Shown piece by piece: positions 35,421 through 43,904 of a stretch of 64,000 nt of DNA. The DNA is from Anaerorhabdus sp036636695 (GTDB lineage Bacteria > Bacillota_I > Bacilli_A > Erysipelotrichales > Erysipelotrichaceae). The notes under the pieces were generated by a model. That model worked only from the letters and a program-made list of their open reading frames with translations, did no database searches and was not told the DNA's origin. Position 1 is the first letter of the stretch. Each line of letters opens with the position of its first letter. Both the position numbers and the translations under genes were made by a program. The DNA lies in assembly GCF_036636695.1 (NCBI RefSeq), contig NZ_JAVWNW010000002.1. The stretch is one strand, 5' to 3'.

Positions 35421-36078
35421 GTAAAAAATTGAGAATGTCTATGAAATTATTTGCGTGGTAAAGTACTTCAGGGTATTGACTAAAGATGGGGTTGTAATCT
35501 TTATAGTGTAATACAATGATTTTCTTGAAACCAGCTTTAATTGCGTTTTTAACACCACTTTCAGAATCTTCAAAGATTAAACAATGATCTTTGTCGGGAT
35601 GAATGTTTTTTAAAGCGTCATTAAACATTTTTACTTTATCAGCATATGTACCATCATCATAAATAATATCTTCTTTCTTTATCCAATGAGTTAAATTGAA
35701 TACATCGCAAAAGAATTCAATGTTTTCAATGATAGAGGCACTTGCGATTGTAAAGGGAATTTCTTTTTTGACAAACCAATCAAATAATTGAGTAGCACCT
35801 TCAACTAATGAAAGTGAAGGCTGTTCATGACAGATATCACGATATATTTTCTCTTTTAATTGCGATAATTCTTGTTTTTGTTCCATCGTATATTTATTTG
35901 GAATTAAATTTTCGATAGCTTCAACATTAGGAACGCCATGAAAACCTGAATTCATTTCTTCAATTGTAATAGGTTGATTTCTAATTTCATAAGAGAGACG
36001 GTTCCAAGCTTGGTTGTGATAATCGCTATCAAAAAATAGTGTTCCGTTAAAATCAAATATTGCGCCAGTAAGTTTCAT
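35404..36078 (-). CDS. HAD-superfamily hydrolase, beta-PGM-like (224 aa)
   Basis: Subfamily IA HAD fold: motif I is DFNGTLFFDS with nucleophile D9, motif II S-A-S in TIASAS, motif III K in YADKVKMF, motif IV FEDSESG. Position +2 after the nucleophile is Asn rather than Asp (DFNG), a form also seen in a branch of these proteins, which may alter acid/base chemistry. It lies between the AraC-type regulator and the PTS operon, so a sugar-phosphate substrate from the PTS is plausible. Confidence 0.8.
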   Translation of the reverse strand: MKLTGAIFDFNGTLFFDSDYHNQAWNRLSYEIRNQPITIEEMNSGFHGVPNVEAIENLIPNKYTMEQKQELSQLKEKIYRDICHEQPSLSLVEGATQLFDWFVKKEIPFTIASASIIENIEFFCDVFNLTHWIKKEDIIYDDGTYADKVKMFNDALKNIHPDKDHCLIFEDSESGVKNAIKAGFKKIIVLHYKDYNPIFSQYPEVLYHANNFIDILNFLQKEDK

Positions 36079-36255
36079 AAGTCCAACCTTTCTTTTATGA
36101 TATAACGGTACTAGACAAAAGAGTCAATTGCTATGGAAATTTTTTACATTTCAAAATACAAAGAATTATTTATGGAAAATATAAACATTTCTAGATAAAA
36201 TGTTATTTATTTCTATTTTATTTTCTTGCAAAGGTCTATTTTGTAGCTAAACTAT

Positions 36256-36272
36256 GAAGTATGAAGCGCTTT
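36256..36272 (+). promoter_or_regulatory. Imperfect cre-like site before the PTS genes
   Basis: The stretch TGAAGCGCTTTCA lies 24 bp before the IIA start. It differs from a CcpA site such as TGAAAGCGCTTTCA by one missing base, so half-site spacing is short. Catabolite repression of a PTS operon is expected, but this match is imperfect. Confidence 0.35.
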
Positions 36273-36295
36273 CAAATGAGTAAGGAGGGGTAGTT

Positions 36296-36718
36296 ATCAT
36301 AGGAATTATTGTTGCAAGTCATGGTGAATTTGCAAAAGCAGCAGTAGAAACTGTTGAAATGATTGCAGGTCCTCAAGACAATACAAAAGCAGTTGTTTTA
36401 CATGAGAATATGTCATTAGAACAATTTGAAGATTCGATGAAACAAGCAATTCAAGAATTAAAGAAGAATTGTGAGGATATTGTTATTTTTTGTGATATTT
36501 ATGGCGGTACACCATTTAATGTCACAAGTAAATTGAAACTTACTGGTTATGAGTTCTTAGCATTTACTGGATTTAATTTACCAATTCTCATGGATTTATG
36601 TTTTTCAAGAGATTGTTCACTAGACGAAATCACTGAGAGAATTAAAGAGACACACGCAAATTCATGCACAGAAATAAATCCAATCGTACCAAATGAAGAG
36701 TCTGAAATAGACTTATAA
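36296..36718 (+). CDS. PTS mannose-family IIA component, apparent ATC start (140 aa)
   Basis: Carries phosphate from HPr to IIB. The phosphorylated residue is H9 in GIIVASHGEFAKAA, and GGTPFNV is near residue 71. The first in-frame ATG (36359) would remove H9, yet no ATG, GTG or TTG exists between the in-frame TAA at 36281 and that His. A very strong ribosome site AAGGAGGGG (36282-36290) is 5 nt before ATC at 36296, giving (M)IGIIVASHGEF as in homologues. A non-standard AUC start or a G-to-C error would explain it. Confidence 0.8.
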   Translation: MIGIIVASHGEFAKAAVETVEMIAGPQDNTKAVVLHENMSLEQFEDSMKQAIQELKKNCEDIVIFCDIYGGTPFNVTSKLKLTGYEFLAFTGFNLPILMDLCFSRDCSLDEITERIKETHANSCTEINPIVPNEESEIDL

Positions 36719-36728
36719 AGGAGAAAAT

Positions 36729-37208
36729 ATGGGATTAGTATTAGTAAACATTGACGATCGTTTAATTCATGGACAAGTTGCAACTACATGGATAAGAGAC
36801 TTCAACATTGAATCTGCAATTATTGTTAATGATGCAGTTGCAAATGATCCAGTTCAAAAATCAATTGCAGGACTTGCCGTTCCAGGTATTAAAGTAAGTA
36901 TTTTTGGAGTTGATCAATTTATTGAGATATTGAAGAAGACGGAGTTAAAAAAGGTAACAATGGTACTTTTTACTAATCCAATGGATGCGTTAAAGCTTAA
37001 ACAAAATGGATTAGATTTTACTTATTTGAATGTGAGTGGAATGCGATTTAATGAGAATCGTAAACGTCTACATAAAAATATGTCAGTAACATTAGAAGAA
37101 AAAGAAGCTTTTGAAAAACTTATCAATGATGAAAAAATCGAAGTTTATATGCAAACAACGACACGTGATGAAAAAACAAATGTTATTGAGTTACTTAAAA
37201 ACTATTAA
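36729..37208 (+). CDS. PTS mannose-family IIB component (159 aa)
   Basis: Receives phosphate from IIA and gives it to the sugar. The active-site His is H14 in NIDDRLIHGQVATTW. Typical length for the mannose/fructose/sorbose family. It starts 10 nt after IIA with AAAGGAG upstream. Confidence 0.93.
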   Translation: MGLVLVNIDDRLIHGQVATTWIRDFNIESAIIVNDAVANDPVQKSIAGLAVPGIKVSIFGVDQFIEILKKTELKKVTMVLFTNPMDALKLKQNGLDFTYLNVSGMRFNENRKRLHKNMSVTLEEKEAFEKLINDEKIEVYMQTTTRDEKTNVIELLKNY

Positions 37209-37221
37209 AGGAGAATAGAAG

Positions 37222-38016
37222 ATGAGTGGATTAGTACAATCACTTTTACTAGCAGTATGGGCTGGACTTTGTGCACTTGACCAATTTGGTCCTCACTTAG
37301 GTTTTAGAAAACCATTACTTGCTTCAGTAGGAGTAGGGATTATCTTAGGTGATTTACAAACAGCAATTATAATTGGGGCAACGCTTGAATTAATGTGGCT
37401 TGGTGTTAACAACATTGGGGCTTATGTTCCACCAGATGTAATTTCAGGAACAATAGTTGGGGCTTCAATTGGTATTTTATCAAATCAAGATTTGGCAACA
37501 TCCATTGCGACTGCAGTTGCGGTTGCAGTACCAACAGCTTTATTGGTTCAACAAATTAATATGTTAGTTATGACATTAAATATTTCTTTAGTTCATAAAG
37601 CGGATAAAGAAGCTGAAAAGGTTAACTATAAAGGAATAGGTCTATTAAACTGGACAGGTGGAGCAATGTTCTTCTTAAGTAGATCAGTTCCAGTATTTAT
37701 TGCCGTTTATTTAGGTGCTAATACAATTGATATGATTCTTGCATTCATTCCTGCAAAAATTTTAGCAGGTTTTGGAGTGGCATCTAAAGTTATACCAGCT
37801 GTTGGGTTAGCAATGTTATTAACAATGATGTTGAAAAAGAACATGTGGATGTTCTTGATTCTTGGATTTGTATTATCAGCATATTTAGGACTTCCAACAT
37901 TAGCCATTGCATTAGTTGGTGCAGTAGCTGCAGGAATTTATGATTTAATTCAAAGTAAGAGTGATAATGAATCAAAGATGGAATCAAAGATTGAGGAAGG
38001 GGAGTATGATTTATAA
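37222..38016 (+). CDS. PTS mannose-family IIC component (264 aa)
   Basis: Membrane permease subunit with about seven to eight hydrophobic segments. The motifs LELMWLGVNNIGAYVPPD and GIILGDLQTAIIIGATLE are typical of EIIC of the mannose family. Its stop overlaps the IID start by one base. Confidence 0.92.
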   Translation: MSGLVQSLLLAVWAGLCALDQFGPHLGFRKPLLASVGVGIILGDLQTAIIIGATLELMWLGVNNIGAYVPPDVISGTIVGASIGILSNQDLATSIATAVAVAVPTALLVQQINMLVMTLNISLVHKADKEAEKVNYKGIGLLNWTGGAMFFLSRSVPVFIAVYLGANTIDMILAFIPAKILAGFGVASKVIPAVGLAMLLTMMLKKNMWMFLILGFVLSAYLGLPTLAIALVGAVAAGIYDLIQSKSDNESKMESKIEEGEYDL

Positions 38017-38831
38017 TGGGAAAGATATCTAAAAAAATATTGAATCGTGTTTTATTGAGAACTCAAATTACTCAATTCGGTCACAACTATGAAAGAATGC
38101 AAAGCTTAAGTTTAACTTATGATATGATTCCAATCATTGAAGAATTATATAAAGATCGTCCAAAAGAAGAACAAGTAAATGCATTAAAAAGACATTTAGA
38201 ATATTTTAATACACATCCAATTGCAATTCCTTTTATTATAGGAGTTACAGCTGCACTTGAAGAAAGTACGGATGAGGATCATAAAGATTCAGTAAGTAAT
38301 ATAAAATCCGGATTAATGGGTCCTTTTGCAGGGCTTGGTGATTCAATGCTTAATTTAACTTGGTTTCCGATTGCTGGTTCAATTGGTGCCTCAATGTGTG
38401 TAAATGATGGAAGCATCATTGGCCCAATTGTCATGTTTTTAATGATTAACTTACTTTACTGGCCACTAAAATATTTTGGATTAAAGTATGGATATGAAAA
38501 AGGATTAAGTTTGCTTCAAGGAGGAGGCATTTCTAATCTCAAAATATTTGATCGCTTATCAAATTTTGCGAATGTATTAGGAATTGTTGTTGTGGGAGGA
38601 CTAATACCGACAACAGTTAAAATGACTACTGGATTAACAATAGCCTCAGGAGAAGGAGCGATTGCTCTTCAAGACTCATTAAATATGATTATGCCAGCAT
38701 TACTACCTGTACTTGCGACAACAGCATGTTATTTCTTGATTAAAAAAGGAAATGGTAAGAATACTGCAATTGTAATTCTAGGTGTTTTAGTTGCTTGTAT
38801 TGTATTAGCGTATTTTGGAATTTTAGTTTAA
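38016..38831 (+). CDS. PTS mannose-family IID component (271 aa)
   Basis: Second membrane subunit, specific to the mannose family. N-terminal RTQITQFGHNYERMQSLSL, the central GLMGPFAGLGDS, and hydrophobic segments at the C-terminus are the family signature. Last gene of the IIABCD set, followed by a terminator. No IIA-linked glycosidase or isomerase accompanies it. Confidence 0.92.
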   Translation: MGKISKKILNRVLLRTQITQFGHNYERMQSLSLTYDMIPIIEELYKDRPKEEQVNALKRHLEYFNTHPIAIPFIIGVTAALEESTDEDHKDSVSNIKSGLMGPFAGLGDSMLNLTWFPIAGSIGASMCVNDGSIIGPIVMFLMINLLYWPLKYFGLKYGYEKGLSLLQGGGISNLKIFDRLSNFANVLGIVVVGGLIPTTVKMTTGLTIASGEGAIALQDSLNMIMPALLPVLATTACYFLIKKGNGKNTAIVILGVLVACIVLAYFGILV

Positions 38832-38836
38832 TTAAT

Positions 38837-38868
38837 AAAAGCAGGTAGAATAATCTTCCCTGCTTTTT
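38837..38868 (+). terminator. Terminator of the PTS operon
   Basis: AAAAGCAGG (38837-38845) pairs with CCTGCTTTT (38859-38867), followed by T. Confidence 0.82.
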
Positions 38869-38902
38869 CATTTTATGAGAGAATAATAATTAAGGTGATA
38901 CT

Positions 38903-39991
38903 ATGAAATATTTTTCAATGTTAATAAAACCAGCATCAAGCTCATGTAATTTGAAATGTAAATATTGTTTTTATAATGATGTCGCTGCACATAGAGATAT
39001 TTATAACTATGGAGTTATGGCAAAACAAACAGTTGCTAATCTAGTTGAAAGAACGGTGGGATATTTTAAAGAAGAGACGCAAATATCATTTGCGTTTCAA
39101 GGGGGAGAGCCCACTTGTGCAGGACTAGAATATTTCAAAAAATTTATAAATAAAGTGAATGAATATAAAAAAGAGTATCATCACATTCATTATTCAATTC
39201 AAACAAATGCAACATTATTGAATGAAGAATGGATACAATTTTTTAAAGAGAATAACTTTTTAGTGGGTGTATCTTTAGATGGTTTTAAAGAAAATAATGA
39301 TTACTTTAGAATTGGAAATAATAATGAAGGAACCTATACTAAAATTATGGCAGTGATTCAATTATTAAGAAAATATGGAGTAGAATATAATATACTCACA
39401 GTATTAACTTCTGACCTATCTAAATATCCTAAAAAATTATATGAGTTTTATAAAGAAAATGATTTTAAATATATTCAATTAATACCTTGTTTATCAGAAT
39501 TTGAGAAAGAAAATGAATATGGATTAGAACCAGAAGAATTTAGTAAGTTTTATATTGAATTTTTTGATTTGTGGTTTGAAGAGTTAAAAAATAACACATA
39601 TCGTAGTGTTGCATTGTTTGATAATATTATTCCACTATTTGTGGGTCGACCACCAATGCAGTGTGGCTATTTAGGATATTGTTCAATGCAATTTGTAATT
39701 GAAGCAGATGGTTCAGTTTATCCATGTGATTTCTATGTTCTTGATAAATATAAAATAGGTAATATTAATGAGCATACGATTGTAGAGTTAGTTAAATCTG
39801 ATATTACAAATTCGTTTATTCATGAACCACGTTCATTTAGCAAACAATGTGATACATGTTCTTATGTTAAAATCTGCCATGGTAATTGTAAGCGAATGAT
39901 AGGAACCTATTATAATGATGATTTTTGTGGTTTGCGAGAATTCCTCGGTGCTAGAGAAAAAGAAATTATTGCAATTGCAAATGAATTATGA
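38903..39991 (+). CDS. Radical SAM/SPASM protein, anaerobic sulfatase-maturase-like (362 aa)
   Basis: Likely converts the active-site Cys of the sulfatase to formylglycine without oxygen. The radical SAM cluster is C15-x3-C19-x2-C22 in SCNLKCKYCFYND. GGEPTCAGLEYF follows. The C-terminal SPASM region has cysteines in MQCGYLGYCS, GSVYPCDFYV and KQCDTCSYVKICHGNCKRM for two more clusters. Length matches anSME. A sulfatase with the Cys motif is 5 kb away in the same locus. It has its own ribosome site and follows the PTS terminator. Confidence 0.88.
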   Translation: MKYFSMLIKPASSSCNLKCKYCFYNDVAAHRDIYNYGVMAKQTVANLVERTVGYFKEETQISFAFQGGEPTCAGLEYFKKFINKVNEYKKEYHHIHYSIQTNATLLNEEWIQFFKENNFLVGVSLDGFKENNDYFRIGNNNEGTYTKIMAVIQLLRKYGVEYNILTVLTSDLSKYPKKLYEFYKENDFKYIQLIPCLSEFEKENEYGLEPEEFSKFYIEFFDLWFEELKNNTYRSVALFDNIIPLFVGRPPMQCGYLGYCSMQFVIEADGSVYPCDFYVLDKYKIGNINEHTIVELVKSDITNSFIHEPRSFSKQCDTCSYVKICHGNCKRMIGTYYNDDFCGLREFLGAREKEIIAIANEL

Positions 39992-40083
39992 AATTAAATT
40001 CGGTTTAATAAAACGATTTTTTTGGCACTAACTATAATTCTGATAAGTCTTTTAATTAGTGAGTAGACTAGAAAGAGGCCAAA

Positions 40084-41157
40084 GTGAAGACAAGTAAAAA
40101 ACTAATTTGTTTTATTTTAATTACAATGCTTGTGGGATGTGCAAGTAAACCTAAAGAGCCAACACTTCAAAATCAGCAATCAAATGCTACAGCGTTTGAA
40201 CATCTACAAGAGATTAAATTATCAGGGGGAGAAGATAGTGGATATAAGATGATTGCTTATCTTCCAGGTACTGTAGATATGGGTACTTCAAGCTATGCTT
40301 TTGGGTATGAAAGTGGTGTAGCAGTTGAAGTTGATGTGAATGGGTATAATTATGATAAAGGTGAATATGCCGATGTTGCAGCAGAAAACTTAAAAGAAGA
40401 GATTATAGATTCGTATGGGACTATAGATTCTATCTATGACACTGCAATTACTAAAGATGAAAATAGAGAAACATCTACCTTTGATGGAGTTATCTTAAGA
40501 GAAGACTACATGGGTAATGCGCAAGCAGTTTATTATTTTGGCTTAGCCAAAGAAATAGATAAAGATAAACGTATCTTAGTGCGAATTGAAATAGAAGCTG
40601 ATCGAACAAATAAATTAACAAATCAAATTATCGAAGAACTGGAAAAGTATTATGAAATAGATATTAACTTTAATCAAGAAGAAGTTAATAAGTATGCTGA
40701 AGTCTATAATGCGAATCCTCCGACGACTCGTAAAACTAGTGTTTTGGGATTAACTTTTGAAATACCTAGAAGATATGATATTGATTATAAAACATCAAGT
40801 ATTGTAAATAATACATATGTATTTGGTCCAGATGGAGATAGCACAACACCAGGACAAGTATTAATGGTTGTAGCAAGTGATATCGGAAATGTTAAGATAA
40901 CAAAAGAATACCTAAAAATGGCAATTGAAGAAATGTATGATACAGATATTGTGAAGATTACTGAAGCAGATATTGAATTTAATGGTGGCGAAATTATGAA
41001 AATATCAATGGGAACAGATTTAATTGTAATTGATGGTTATGTTCTCACAAAAGAAAATAAGTTAATTCTTGTAGCAACCATGTCAATTCTTGATAAGGTA
41101 TCAGATGAACAAATGGCAATGATTCATCAAGTTATTCAAACGTTAACCATAGAATAG
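40084..41157 (+). CDS. Lipoprotein of unknown function (357 aa)
   Basis: Signal peptide with lipobox LVGC (C19), then a Ser/Glu/Pro-rich linker and a secreted domain without a recognisable fold. Repeated halves seem likely: residues about 40-170 and 195-350 both begin with a beta-rich segment (IKLSGGEDSGYKM / LGLTFEIPRRY) and hold an Asp/Glu-rich middle. GTG 40084 follows AGAGG. It has no clear sugar-binding signature, so a role in the sulfatase locus is only positional. Confidence 0.65.
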   Translation: MKTSKKLICFILITMLVGCASKPKEPTLQNQQSNATAFEHLQEIKLSGGEDSGYKMIAYLPGTVDMGTSSYAFGYESGVAVEVDVNGYNYDKGEYADVAAENLKEEIIDSYGTIDSIYDTAITKDENRETSTFDGVILREDYMGNAQAVYYFGLAKEIDKDKRILVRIEIEADRTNKLTNQIIEELEKYYEIDINFNQEEVNKYAEVYNANPPTTRKTSVLGLTFEIPRRYDIDYKTSSIVNNTYVFGPDGDSTTPGQVLMVVASDIGNVKITKEYLKMAIEEMYDTDIVKITEADIEFNGGEIMKISMGTDLIVIDGYVLTKENKLILVATMSILDKVSDEQMAMIHQVIQTLTIE

Positions 41158-41182
41158 AAGTGTAGTTTAACTACACTTTTTA
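41158..41182 (+). terminator. Terminator after the lipoprotein gene
   Basis: AAGTGTAG (41158-41165) pairs with CTACACTT (41171-41178) around TTTAA, then T. Confidence 0.82.
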
Positions 41183-41258
41183 ATTTGTAATGCATATTCA
41201 TCAATTTGTTAGATATCTTATGCTACTATGAAAATAGAGTACTAGGGTAGGTAGTTAT

Positions 41259-42038
41259 ATGATTATGTTTTATACAAGCTTGGCAGCATTCTTTGCGATT
41301 GTTGTCGGTGTTGCTTCAGGACTTGGACCAGGTGTTATCATTAAGACACTTTTTGATGCGGCTAATTTTCACTCAATTACAGAAATCAGTTTCTACATCT
41401 CAGTTGCTTTTTTACCAATGGTTGGAATACTTTCATATAGAAGGTTTCATAATAATAAGTCACCAGTAGATATATCAAGAATGGCAGTTGCGGCAGTTGG
41501 TGCGGTGGCAGGGGCTGTTCTAGGTGAATATCTACTTGAATACGCTGTGCTACATCTTAGTACTATTTTAAAGGGAATACAGGCTAGCTCACTTATCATT
41601 ATTTTAGTTCTACTATATTTAGATGAACTAAAAATATTAAAAATAAAAGAATCTAAGATAGAAACAAAACCAAAAGTGCTTATTTTAAGCATGTTTTTAT
41701 CTTTGACTATTGTATTTTTGAGTGTAGGGGGACGAGGTTTGAACTTAGCAGCCTACTTAACGTTCTTTCCTTACGATAAGAATGAAGCACCAGTGTTATC
41801 ACTTGTGATTATCTTTTTTGCGCAAATTACGAAGATTACAAAGATCTTTGTTACAACAGGATTTGGTCAATTTGATGGGAAAATTGTCATCTTGTTAATT
41901 ATAGTTTCAACAGTAGGAACATTAATTGGAATTGTATTAAACAACAAAATACCCAAGAAATACAATCATTCTTTGAGTATTGGAATCTTATCGGTCATTC
42001 TTGTTTTAGCAATCGTGAATTTAGTTCGATTATTTTAA
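41259..42038 (+). CDS. TauE/SafE-family (TSUP) permease (259 aa)
   Basis: About eight hydrophobic segments in two related halves. Glycine motif GVASGLGPGVIIKTLFD at the N-terminus and FAQITKITKIFVTTGFGQFD in the second half fit the TSUP family, whose members export or import sulfite, sulfoacetate and similar sulfur anions. Its place 1.3 kb after the sulfatase maturase raises the idea of exporting sulfate or sulfite released by the sulfatase, but transcription is separate and specificity in this family is broad. Confidence 0.7.
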   Translation: MIMFYTSLAAFFAIVVGVASGLGPGVIIKTLFDAANFHSITEISFYISVAFLPMVGILSYRRFHNNKSPVDISRMAVAAVGAVAGAVLGEYLLEYAVLHLSTILKGIQASSLIIILVLLYLDELKILKIKESKIETKPKVLILSMFLSLTIVFLSVGGRGLNLAAYLTFFPYDKNEAPVLSLVIIFFAQITKITKIFVTTGFGQFDGKIVILLIIVSTVGTLIGIVLNNKIPKKYNHSLSIGILSVILVLAIVNLVRLF

Positions 42039-42110
42039 TGCATATTTAGGTTTTTTAGACATTTGTTTCTATGCTATAATGTTACAAGAGTTGAAAGAGA
42101 GGTATACAAG

Positions 42111-43193
42111 ATGAATCTGATTGTAGGTGCGTTTCCTTATTTTGTATTGCCATTAATTCTTTCGTTAATTGGAGTACCAATAGCCAAGAAAATAGGTTTA
42201 AAATTAGGTATTTATGCAGAGGAAAATCAACGTACAGTCCATCATGGGAAGATTGTTCGAATGGGTGGATTAGCAATTTATATCGCATTTATGATATCTA
42301 TGGCAGTATTTGTGAAAGCCGATGATACATTGAATGGCATCTTATTAGGTGGATTAGTCGTTTTTATTGGTGGACTTTTGGATGATATCTTTGACTTAAA
42401 GCCTATTATTAAGCTTGGATTTCAAATTGCTGCAGCATTAATCGCAATTTTTGTAGGACAAGTTTATTTACCATCATTCACTTTACCCTTTGGAATTATG
42501 ATTGATAGTATATTTGTAACAGGGTTTATCTCATTTGTATGGATTGTTGGAATTACCAATGCAATTAACTTAATAGATGGTTTAGATGGATTATCGGGTG
42601 GAATCTCGTTTATTGTAACATGTACGGTAGGGGTCTTAGGGTTCTTTATGGGACGTAGAGATATTTGTATACTATCACTTATTTTAGCGGGATCTATTTT
42701 GGGATTCTTGAAGTATAATTTTCATCCAGCTAGTATTTTCATGGGAGATTGTGGAGCTTTATTTCTTGGCTACATGATTGCGACTATTTCCTTACTAGGA
42801 TTTAAAACAACAGCGTTTATTACATTGGGATTACCTATTCTTATGTTATTTATCCCTATTTCAGATACGATTATCGCGATAATACGTCGTAAGCTAAAAG
42901 GTCAAAAAATATCAGAAGCAGATCGTAGTCATCTTCACCACATACTAATGTACAAGCTTGATTTAGGTCATCGTAATACTGTGCTAATATTATATGCAGT
43001 TACATTACTATTTGGTATAAGTGCAGTTGTGAGTTACTTTGATAAAACATTAGGTGCAGTACTGGTTATTATTTTAGTTTTCTGTGCAGAAATATTTATT
43101 GAAAAAACAGGAATGATTAATCCAAAGTTTCATCCATTATTAGGATTATGGCGAAGAATTCTTCGAAAAGAGAAGAAAGATATGTATAAGTAA
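42111..43193 (+). CDS. tagO: Undecaprenyl-phosphate GlcNAc-1-phosphate transferase, WecA/TagO-like (360 aa)
   Basis: Polyprenyl-phosphate sugar-1-phosphate transferase with about eleven membrane helices, starting wall polysaccharide or teichoic acid synthesis on the lipid carrier. Motifs: GGLLDDIFDLKP (Asp-Asp), INLIDGLDGLSGG, SIFMGDCGALFLGY and SHLHHILMYKLDLGHR (His motif of WecA/TagO). ATG 42111 follows GAGAGG; the upstream frame from 42063 is rejected. No other tag/tar gene is in the window, so whether it makes teichoic acid or another polymer is open. Confidence 0.88.
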   Translation: MNLIVGAFPYFVLPLILSLIGVPIAKKIGLKLGIYAEENQRTVHHGKIVRMGGLAIYIAFMISMAVFVKADDTLNGILLGGLVVFIGGLLDDIFDLKPIIKLGFQIAAALIAIFVGQVYLPSFTLPFGIMIDSIFVTGFISFVWIVGITNAINLIDGLDGLSGGISFIVTCTVGVLGFFMGRRDICILSLILAGSILGFLKYNFHPASIFMGDCGALFLGYMIATISLLGFKTTAFITLGLPILMLFIPISDTIIAIIRRKLKGQKISEADRSHLHHILMYKLDLGHRNTVLILYAVTLLFGISAVVSYFDKTLGAVLVIILVFCAEIFIEKTGMINPKFHPLLGLWRRILRKEKKDMYK

Positions 43194-43218
43194 GAGCTTG
43201 ATTATTGAGCTCTTTTTT
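43192..43218 (+). terminator. Terminator after tagO-like gene
   Basis: AGAGCT (43193-43198) pairs with AGCTCT (43208-43213), followed by six T. Confidence 0.8.
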
Positions 43219-43302
43219 ATTTAGTAGGGAAAAGAATAAACAATAATTTATCTTTTTTTTAGGAATTTAGAAATTACTGCATATACATATGTAGGAGGTT
43301 CT

Positions 43303-43875
43303 ATGAATAAAGAGACAGTAAAACAATTGATTAATGGTATTTCATGTCAAGATATCGAAAATAATGATGCTTGGATTAAATACATAAAAGCGAAAAGAGA
43401 GTTTGCGAAAAGTGTAGATGAAAAGAATTATGAAGGGAATTTAATTAGTGAAGCAAATTGGTTATTACGTAATCAAATGACTTCTTGTGAACCATTAGGG
43501 TTTGAAATACGGCAAGGTGATATTTGTTACATTGATTTTGGACAAGCGTATCTTAATGAAATTGGTTTTCAACACTTTGGACTAATTTTATCTATTAACC
43601 AAAAGAAGGCATTTGTAGTACCAATGACATCGAATGAAACACAGTTTAGAACGGCTTATGATGAAATTGATAATCCAACAGGTAAGAAACATCTTATGCG
43701 TATAGGCTGTTTGCCAGGGATGGCTAAACCATCGGTTCTATTTTTAAATGATTGTAAGTATATTAATACGGCTCGAATCATTGATGTGAAAGCACATTTG
43801 TCGATAACATCACCTTGTTTCAAAGAAATTAAGAAAAGAATTATAAAAACAATTTGCGATAGTGAAAACCTTTAA
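43303..43875 (+). CDS. PemK/MazF-like domain protein (190 aa)
   Basis: Residues about 68-185 look like the SH3-like barrel of the PemK/MazF endoribonuclease family: RQGDICYIDFGQAY at its start and a HFGLILSINQKKAFVVPMTSN strand pair. An N-terminal extension of about 65 residues is helical. MazF proteins cleave mRNA, but the catalytic Arg/Thr cannot be assigned with confidence and no antitoxin gene is adjacent. It precedes tilS by 30 bp. It may be a domesticated, non-toxic member. Confidence 0.65.
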   Translation: MNKETVKQLINGISCQDIENNDAWIKYIKAKREFAKSVDEKNYEGNLISEANWLLRNQMTSCEPLGFEIRQGDICYIDFGQAYLNEIGFQHFGLILSINQKKAFVVPMTSNETQFRTAYDEIDNPTGKKHLMRIGCLPGMAKPSVLFLNDCKYINTARIIDVKAHLSITSPCFKEIKKRIIKTICDSENL

Positions 43876-43904
43876 AGAAGCTTAAAATATGTTAAACTAA
43901 TACT

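Noticed and set aside
36359..36718. IIA gene starting at the first ATG
   Set aside because: It would lack the active-site His and conserved N-terminus, and the strong ribosome site lies about 70 bp upstream. The ATC start at 36296 fits better.
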